Part shown: one piece after another, positions 5,007 to 9,245 of the stretch
How positions within the stretch are numbered: position 1 is the first letter of the stretch
How the letters are laid out: each line of letters starts with the position of its first letter
NCBI GenBank assembly: GCA_020025395.1
Contig: JAHHSE010000051.1
Span: 1-9,245, forward strand
Direction of reading: 5' to 3'
Length of the DNA stretch: 9,245 nt
Origin: Oscillospiraceae bacterium
GTDB taxonomy: Bacteria > Bacillota > Clostridia > Oscillospirales > Oscillospiraceae
The notes under the pieces: generated by a model
What the model saw: the letters and a program-made list of their open reading frames with translations, nothing else
Told to the model about the DNA's origin: nothing
Databases searched by the model: none
Position numbers and translations under genes: made by a program

Positions 5007-5821
5007 AACATCGTATGGAAACCCTTTTTCTGGCGTTTGCGCTGACCTTTGTCTTGGCGGGCCAGACCGTGGCGGTGGAGATTCCCCCTATCATTGCCGA
5101 TGGAGAGGCCGTCCAAATGGACGCCCCCGTCTCTGTCAGCAAGGAGACCACCTATGTCTCTTACTGGCCCATTGTGAAGACCTACTATCCGGATGCCCAG
5201 GCGACCTGGGAAAACAACAAAGCCGTGGTCCGGGCCGAGGGCTTGACCCTGGAGCTCCAGCCCGGCGCCCCGTATCTGGTGGCCAATGGCCGCTGCCTGT
5301 ATGTTCCGGATAAAATCCAGCTGACCCCTGAGGGGATCATCACCCTCCCGGTCCGTACTCTTGGCCTGGCTCTGGGTCTGGATGTGAACTGGGATGCCCA
5401 GATGGGTGCGGTACTCCTCAGCGAGAATGGGTCCGGTCCCATCCGGGATGCCTCCCAGGTCTATGCTCAGGATACACTCTACTGGCTCAGCCACATTATT
5501 CACGCGGAGAGCGGCAACCAGCCTCTGGAGGGAAAGATTGCGGTGGGGAATGTGATTATGAATCGGGTGAACTCCCCGCTCTTCCCCAATACCGTGTATG
5601 AGGTCATTCATCAGACCAACCAGTTTACCCCGGTGAGGAACGGTTCCATCCACAAGGAGCCTAATGCGGAGAGTGTCATCGCCGCCAAGCTGGTGATGGA
5701 GGGGGTCAATACCGCAGGCCACAGTCTGTACTTCATCAATCCCCGGGTTTCCGGGAACAGCTGGGTGGCCCGTACCCGTACACCGGTCACCACCATCGCA
5801 TCCCACGCGTTTTACTGCTGA
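5003..5821 (+). CDS. Secreted SleB/CwlJ-type cell-wall hydrolase with stalk domain
   Basis: Exported peptidoglycan hydrolase of 272 aa. The signal peptide is MKHRMETLFLAFALTFVLAG followed by QTVAVE. A copper-amine-oxidase-N-like stalk domain comes next (about 28-142, ending in the typical LGLDVNWDAQMGAVLL strand), then the Hydrolase_2 catalytic domain (159-271). Conserved features of that domain: IIHAES with the likely catalytic Glu169; GKIAVGNVIMNRV; FPNTVYEVI; QFTPVRNG; and HSLYFINPR. Family members cleave the glycan strands of spore cortex or vegetative wall as lytic transglycosylases. The peptidoglycan-binding domain of classical SleB is absent and the stalk domain takes its place, so a role in spore germination is possible but not shown. 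Start choice: the ATG at 5003 begins directly with a signal peptide and follows AGGAG (4988-4992) at 10 nt. Longer in-frame versions from 4841 run through AT-rich noncoding sequence. It shares the secreted stalk plus wall-enzyme plan with the 3421-4581 gene. Confidence 0.92.
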   Translation: MKHRMETLFLAFALTFVLAGQTVAVEIPPIIADGEAVQMDAPVSVSKETTYVSYWPIVKTYYPDAQATWENNKAVVRAEGLTLELQPGAPYLVANGRCLYVPDKIQLTPEGIITLPVRTLGLALGLDVNWDAQMGAVLLSENGSGPIRDASQVYAQDTLYWLSHIIHAESGNQPLEGKIAVGNVIMNRVNSPLFPNTVYEVIHQTNQFTPVRNGSIHKEPNAESVIAAKLVMEGVNTAGHSLYFINPRVSGNSWVARTRTPVTTIASHAFYC

Positions 5822-5853
5822 TACCGTCCGCCCCAAGCAAGGGAAATGGAAAC

Positions 5854-5888
5854 GGGATCGTATCCACTGTGATACGATCCCTTTTTTT
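5854..5888 (+). terminator. Intrinsic terminator of the hydrolase gene, overlapping the cinA stop
   Basis: A perfect 11-bp stem (GGGATCGTATC at 5854-5864, GATACGATCCC at 5871-5881) with a 6-nt loop is followed by T7 (5882-5888), a textbook intrinsic terminator 32 nt after the stop codon. The last two T bases are also part of the minus-strand TAA stop of cinA (5887-5889). Read on the minus strand the same hairpin follows cinA but ends in GTTTCC, a poor T-run, so it may end cinA transcription only weakly. Confidence 0.9.
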
Positions 5889-7158
5889 ATTGGAAATGGA
5901 AGCCGCTCCCCTCCCCCTGGAGGATCGCCAGTCGGACCATGTTGAGCGCGTGGCTGGCGGCGGCGGTCCGAGTCCGGGAGCGAAGGGCGCCGAAGTGGCG
6001 CAGTTCCACCTGTGTGCCGCTTTCCTGGGCCAGAGCGATATACACAAGCCCCACCTCATTGCCCCGGTCATCGGGATCGGGTCCTGCCACACCGGTGACC
6101 GAAACCGCAAGATCCACCCCAAGAGCCTGCCTTGCTCCCTCTGCCATGGCGGCGGCGACCGGCTCGCTCACCGCCCCATATCGGTCCAAAAGAGCCTGAG
6201 GCACTTGAAGGACATTGGCCTTCACCTGGTCCGCATAACTGATGATCCCCCCATGAAAGACCTGGGAGGCACCGGGAAGATCGGTCATCCGCTTGGCGAT
6301 CAGCCCCCCGGTGCAGCTCTCCGCCGTCCCCAGGGATTTGCCCGCCCGCTTCAAAAGGTCCAAAACCACGGTTTCGAGATTGTCCACATCCATTCCATAG
6401 ACCTTTTTTCCCAGAAGGGCGCGCAGCTCCTCACAGACCGGGGCGAGCAGGGCCTCGGCCTGAGCCACGGTCCTTGCCTTGGCGGTGACACGAAGCTCCA
6501 CCTCTCCCTCTTTGGCGTAGGGGGCCAGGGTGGGATTTTCCATGGTGTTCATCTTCTCCCGGAGCATGGACTCCAGGGCGGATTCCCCGATGCCGAAGAT
6601 CTTCAGCGTGTGGGAGAGAATGGTGCCCTCAGAAAGGGCCTGAAGATAGGGAACCACCCGATGGCGGAAGAGGGCGGTGCACTCCCGGGGAGGGCCGGGG
6701 AGGAGGATCACATGGGTTCCGTCAGCCTCAAAAGCGCAGGCGGGGGCGGTTCCCCAATCGTTGTCAAAGATGGTGCAGCCCTCTGGGAGCATGGCCTGCT
6801 GAAGGTTGTTTTCCGTCATGGGATGGCTGGGATGGAGCCTCTCGAAATAGGCCCGAATCCGGTCAGCAGAACGGGAATCGAAGACCAGCTTCTTCCCAAA
6901 GGCCTGGGCCAGGACATTTTTGGTGAGATCATCACAGGTGGGGCCAAGTCCTCCGGTGGTGATGATGATGTCGGCCCGCTCCCTGGCAATGGAGACCGCC
7001 TGACGGAGACGGTCCGGATTGTCCCCCACCACAGTATGGTAGTAGACATTCAGCCCAAGGGCGGAAAGACCCTGAGAAAGCATCCGGGCATCGGAGTTTA
7101 CGATGTTGCCCAGCAGCAGCTCGGTCCCCACGGCGATGAGCTCTACAATATGTGACAT
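5887..7158 (-). CDS. cinA: CinA: competence/damage-inducible protein, NMN deamidase
   Basis: Two-domain CinA of 423 aa, normal for the family. The N-terminal MoCF/MoaB-like domain (about 1-165) has VGTELLLG (10-17), TTGGLGPTCDDLTK (67-80) and LPGPPRE (153-159). The C-terminal amidohydrolase (PncC) domain (about 260-415) has TAESCTGGLIAKRMT (278-292) and the SVTGVAGPD block (353-361). Family members hydrolyse nicotinamide mononucleotide to nicotinate mononucleotide in the pyridine-nucleotide cycle, and the N-terminal domain acts on ADP-ribose-type substrates. In naturally competent bacteria the gene is competence-induced and often beside recA, which is not seen here. Start choice: MSHIVELIAVGTELL fits the usual family N-terminus, so I prefer the ATG at 7158. 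A TTG at 7179 would add seven residues. AAAGGA (7170-7175) is 11 nt upstream, a little far. It is the last gene of the yifB-thiI-cinA operon, 49 nt after thiI. Confidence 0.95.
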   Translation of the reverse strand: MSHIVELIAVGTELLLGNIVNSDARMLSQGLSALGLNVYYHTVVGDNPDRLRQAVSIARERADIIITTGGLGPTCDDLTKNVLAQAFGKKLVFDSRSADRIRAYFERLHPSHPMTENNLQQAMLPEGCTIFDNDWGTAPACAFEADGTHVILLPGPPRECTALFRHRVVPYLQALSEGTILSHTLKIFGIGESALESMLREKMNTMENPTLAPYAKEGEVELRVTAKARTVAQAEALLAPVCEELRALLGKKVYGMDVDNLETVVLDLLKRAGKSLGTAESCTGGLIAKRMTDLPGASQVFHGGIISYADQVKANVLQVPQALLDRYGAVSEPVAAAMAEGARQALGVDLAVSVTGVAGPDPDDRGNEVGLVYIALAQESGTQVELRHFGALRSRTRTAAASHALNMVRLAILQGEGSGFHFQ

Positions 7159-7207
7159 GATGACATCGGTCCTTTCCAAGCATAGCCGGGGTCAGTTTTG
7201 GCTGCCC

Positions 7208-8395
7208 TCACAGCTTTTCCGGCACAAAGAGGACGGTCTCAATGCGGTCTGCCGCATCCTTTACCATCGCGTCAATGTCAAATCCGGCCTCGGTCTCGGC
7301 GGCCTCCAGCTCCTCCGGTCTGGGCCGGGTGCGGGGATGTCTGGGGGTAAAGACGGTGCAGCAGTCCTCATAGGGGAGGTTGGAGGTCTCCAGGGTGTTG
7401 ATCCGGCGGGCGATGCGGATAATCTCCTCCTTGTCCATACCCACCAGGGGGCGGAAGACGGGCAGCTCGCAGACCGCTTCGGTGCAGCGCATGGCATACA
7501 TGGTTTGACTGGCGACCTGGCCCAGGCTCTCTCCCGTGACCAGGGCGCCGGCCCCCTCCCGGAAGGCCACCCGCTGGGCGATTCGCATCATGAACCGCCG
7601 CATGAGGATGGTGAACAGCTCCTCCGGACAGGAGCGGCGCAGCTCCTCCTGAATGGAGGTGAAGGGGACGATATGGACCTTGAGCCGTCCGCACCAGGGG
7701 GTGAGGAGCTTGGCCAGGTCCAGGACCTTCTGCTTGGCCTCCTCCGAGGTATAGGGATAGCTGAAGAAGTGGACCATCTCCAGCTGGACCCCCCGCTTGG
7801 CCATCATCCAGGAGGCCACAGGGGAGTCGATGCCGCCGGAGAGGAGGGAGATCGCCTTTCCGCCCATGCCAACCGGAAGACCGCCGGCCCCCGGCTGGGG
7901 ATCGGCGTGGACATAGGCGGCGTAATCCCGGACCTCCAGATGGATGGTAAGCTCGGGCTGGTGGACATCTACCCGCAGATGGGGATAGCACTCGTCCAGC
8001 TCTCCCCCCACCCATTGGGAAAGCTGGATGGAGGTCATGGGGAAGGACTTGTCCGCCCGCTTGGATTCCACTTTGAAGGTCTTGGCGGCACGGAGCGAAT
8101 GGTCAAAAAAGGTCCGGGCGGTCTCCAGCATGGCTTCCGGGGTCTTGTCGCAGGCCCTGGCGCGCGAGAGGCCCACGATGCCGAAGATCCTGGTCAGGGC
8201 CTCCCAGGCCCCGTCCATATCGCAGTCCTCCGTCTGAGGCTCCACATAAGTGGTGGACTGACGGGTATAGACGCGGAATGCTCCATAGGGGGTGAGGCGG
8301 CGGCGGATATTGCCCATGAGCTTTTCCTCAAAGCTCCGGCGATTAAGCCCCTTGAGGACCAGCTCGCCCAATTTCAGCAGGAAAATTTCATTCAT
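7208..8395 (-). CDS. thiI: ThiI: tRNA 4-thiouridine synthetase (no rhodanese domain)
   Basis: Cytoplasmic enzyme that adenylates and thiolates uridine 8 of tRNA; in some bacteria it also supplies sulfur for thiamine thiazole. Length 395 aa. An N-terminal ferredoxin-like domain (LLKLGELVLKGLNRRSFE) is followed by a THUMP RNA-binding domain (about 60-165) and a PP-loop ATP pyrophosphatase domain with SGGIDSP (186-192), TGESLGQVASQT (287-298) and YEDCCTVFTPRHPRT (342-356, Cys345/Cys346). The C-terminal rhodanese domain of the E. coli protein is absent, as is usual in Firmicutes, so sulfur should come directly from a cysteine desulfurase. No desulfurase gene is next to it in this window, unlike the nifZ-thiI pairing in Bacillus. 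The start is supported by AAAGGAG, whose AGGAG core (8403-8407) is 7 nt upstream. It lies 39 nt after yifB in the same operon. Confidence 0.96.
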   Translation of the reverse strand: MNEIFLLKLGELVLKGLNRRSFEEKLMGNIRRRLTPYGAFRVYTRQSTTYVEPQTEDCDMDGAWEALTRIFGIVGLSRARACDKTPEAMLETARTFFDHSLRAAKTFKVESKRADKSFPMTSIQLSQWVGGELDECYPHLRVDVHQPELTIHLEVRDYAAYVHADPQPGAGGLPVGMGGKAISLLSGGIDSPVASWMMAKRGVQLEMVHFFSYPYTSEEAKQKVLDLAKLLTPWCGRLKVHIVPFTSIQEELRRSCPEELFTILMRRFMMRIAQRVAFREGAGALVTGESLGQVASQTMYAMRCTEAVCELPVFRPLVGMDKEEIIRIARRINTLETSNLPYEDCCTVFTPRHPRTRPRPEELEAAETEAGFDIDAMVKDAADRIETVLFVPEKL

Positions 8396-8434
8396 TGCGG
8401 TACTCCTTTGTATTCCGTATGGGTGCTTTTCAGA

Positions 8435-9245
8435 TTATCGGCGCAGGTATTCGCTCTCCCGATATTGGATGGCCTCCGCCAGGTGGGAAACCTGTATCTC
8501 CTCCGAGCCGTCCAGATCGGCGATGGTGCGGGCCACACGCAAAATCCGGTCATAGCTCCGGGCGGTAAGGCCCATATGCTCATAGGCCCCCTTCATGACG
8601 GCCTGACAGCTCTCATCCAGCCGGCAGAAGGCGGAGACCTGGGTGGAGTCCATCCGGGCATTGCAGGGAGGACCCTCCGGGCCAAATCGGCCGGTTTGGA
8701 TCCGACGGGCGGCATCCACCCGGACTTTGATCTGGGCGGAGCTCTCCGCCGAGCGGGAGATCCGGCTCAGCTCGTCAAACTCCAGGGCGGGAACCTCCAC
8801 ATAGAGGTCCACCCGGTCCAGAAGGGGGCCGGACAGCTTGCCCAGATATTTCTCCACCGAGGAGGGGGAACAGGAGCATCGGCCGGAGGGATGGCCGTAC
8901 CAGCCGCATTTGCAGGGGTTCATGGCGCAGATCAGCATAAAGTCGGCGGGGAAGGTCTCGGACCCGGCGGAGCGGGAGATGTGGACCGCTCCCTCCTCCA
9001 TGGGCTGACGGAGGACCTCCAGCACATCCTTGTGAAACTCCGGCATTTCATCCAGGAAGAGAACCCCGTGGTGGGCCAGGGAGATTTCACCGGGACGGGG
9101 GATGGGACTTCCGCCTCCGGACATACCTGTGGCGGAGATGGTATGATGAGGGGCGCGGAAGGGCCGGCGGGTGAGGAGGGGCCGCTCCTTGGAGGTGAGG
9201 CCCTGGACGGAATAGATCTCAGTGGCCTCCAAGGCTTCCCGCCAG
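8435..9245 (-). CDS. YifB/ComM-family AAA+ ATPase (Mg-chelatase-like), 5'-truncated by window edge
   Basis: The C-terminal 269 or so codons of a ComM/YifB protein; the frame stays open to the window end (WREALEATEIYSVQG at the edge), so the N-terminal Lon-S5-like domain and the Walker A loop lie outside. Present here: FRAPHHTISATGMSGGG; RPGEISLAHHGVLFLDEMPEF with the Walker B DE; sensor-1 region AMNPCKCGWYGHP with a cysteine cluster (CKC...CSC) typical of the family; the SGPLLDRVDLYVEVP arginine-finger region; and the C-terminal Mg_chelatase_C domain (about 170-265) with GLTARSYDRILRVARTIADL. ComM is a hexameric branch-migration helicase acting in natural transformation; many Firmicute homologues are annotated only as magnesium-chelatase-related, a misleading name. 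It is the first visible gene of the operon with thiI and cinA. No sign of decay in the part seen. Confidence 0.95.
   Translation of the reverse strand, partial: WREALEATEIYSVQGLTSKERPLLTRRPFRAPHHTISATGMSGGGSPIPRPGEISLAHHGVLFLDEMPEFHKDVLEVLRQPMEEGAVHISRSAGSETFPADFMLICAMNPCKCGWYGHPSGRCSCSPSSVEKYLGKLSGPLLDRVDLYVEVPALEFDELSRISRSAESSAQIKVRVDAARRIQTGRFGPEGPPCNARMDSTQVSAFCRLDESCQAVMKGAYEHMGLTARSYDRILRVARTIADLDGSEEIQVSHLAEAIQYRESEYLRR

Noticed and set aside
4847..5836. 329-codon minus-strand frame opposite the SleB-type gene
   Set aside because: Shadow of a clear secreted hydrolase; its end runs through AT-rich noncoding sequence.
5842..5901. Direct repeat GGAAATGGAA (5842-5851 and 5892-5901) flanking the terminator
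   Set aside because: Ten bases only, no further similarity beyond the arms and no associated element; treated as chance.
5869..7155. 428-codon plus-strand frame opposite cinA
   Set aside because: Translation is Gly/His/Pro-rich without domain pattern; cinA motifs on the other strand are complete. Long shadow frames are expected at this GC content.

Overview
The window looks like chromosomal DNA of a GC-rich, endospore-forming Firmicute of the class Clostridia, most likely an Oscillospiraceae-type gut bacterium (Flavonifractor/Oscillibacter-like). This is an inference. It rests on strong AGGAGG ribosome binding sites before most genes, a SleB-type cell-wall hydrolase, copper-amine-oxidase-like stalk domains on secreted proteins, a ThiI without a rhodanese domain, and a UBA-like/DUF4342 protein joined to a two-component system. 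I see no rRNA, tRNA, CRISPR array, insertion sequence or phage gene.

Layout. A small uncharacterised gene (117-569, +) converges on a three-gene minus-strand operon, with a strong two-way hairpin terminator between them (569-612). The operon is read from about 3252 down to 655. It encodes a membrane-anchored UBA-like/DUF4342 protein, an OmpR-family response regulator whose start is 2 nt from the preceding stop, and a sensor histidine kinase. A 168-bp divergent promoter region (3253-3420) carries a good sigma-A-type promoter for the plus-strand gene and a weaker minus-strand promoter. An 11-bp-spaced direct repeat sits just upstream of the weak promoter and is a candidate site for the response regulator. 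The divergent gene (3421-4581, +) encodes a secreted protein with a stalk domain and a NodB (polysaccharide deacetylase) fold whose metal and catalytic residues all appear to be replaced.

A 421-bp intergenic stretch (4582-5002) follows, with several hairpins and a promoter. It leads to a secreted SleB-type cell-wall hydrolase (5003-5821, +), whose start codon is overlapped by a two-codon AUG-UUA-UGA frame. The terminator of this gene runs into the stop codon of the convergent cinA.

The right third is a minus-strand operon read as yifB/comM (cut by the window edge), thiI, cinA. It holds a AAA+ ATPase of the ComM family, the tRNA 4-thiouridine synthetase, and the competence-damage protein/NMN deamidase. 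The genes are 39 and 49 nt apart.

Reading the parts together: the left and middle regions look like an envelope-sensing module (membrane UBA protein plus kinase/regulator) facing a secreted wall-related protein of the kind it might control. The right region is housekeeping with a DNA-processing flavour. The most unusual items are the apparently catalytically dead NodB protein and its possible control by the divergent two-component operon.
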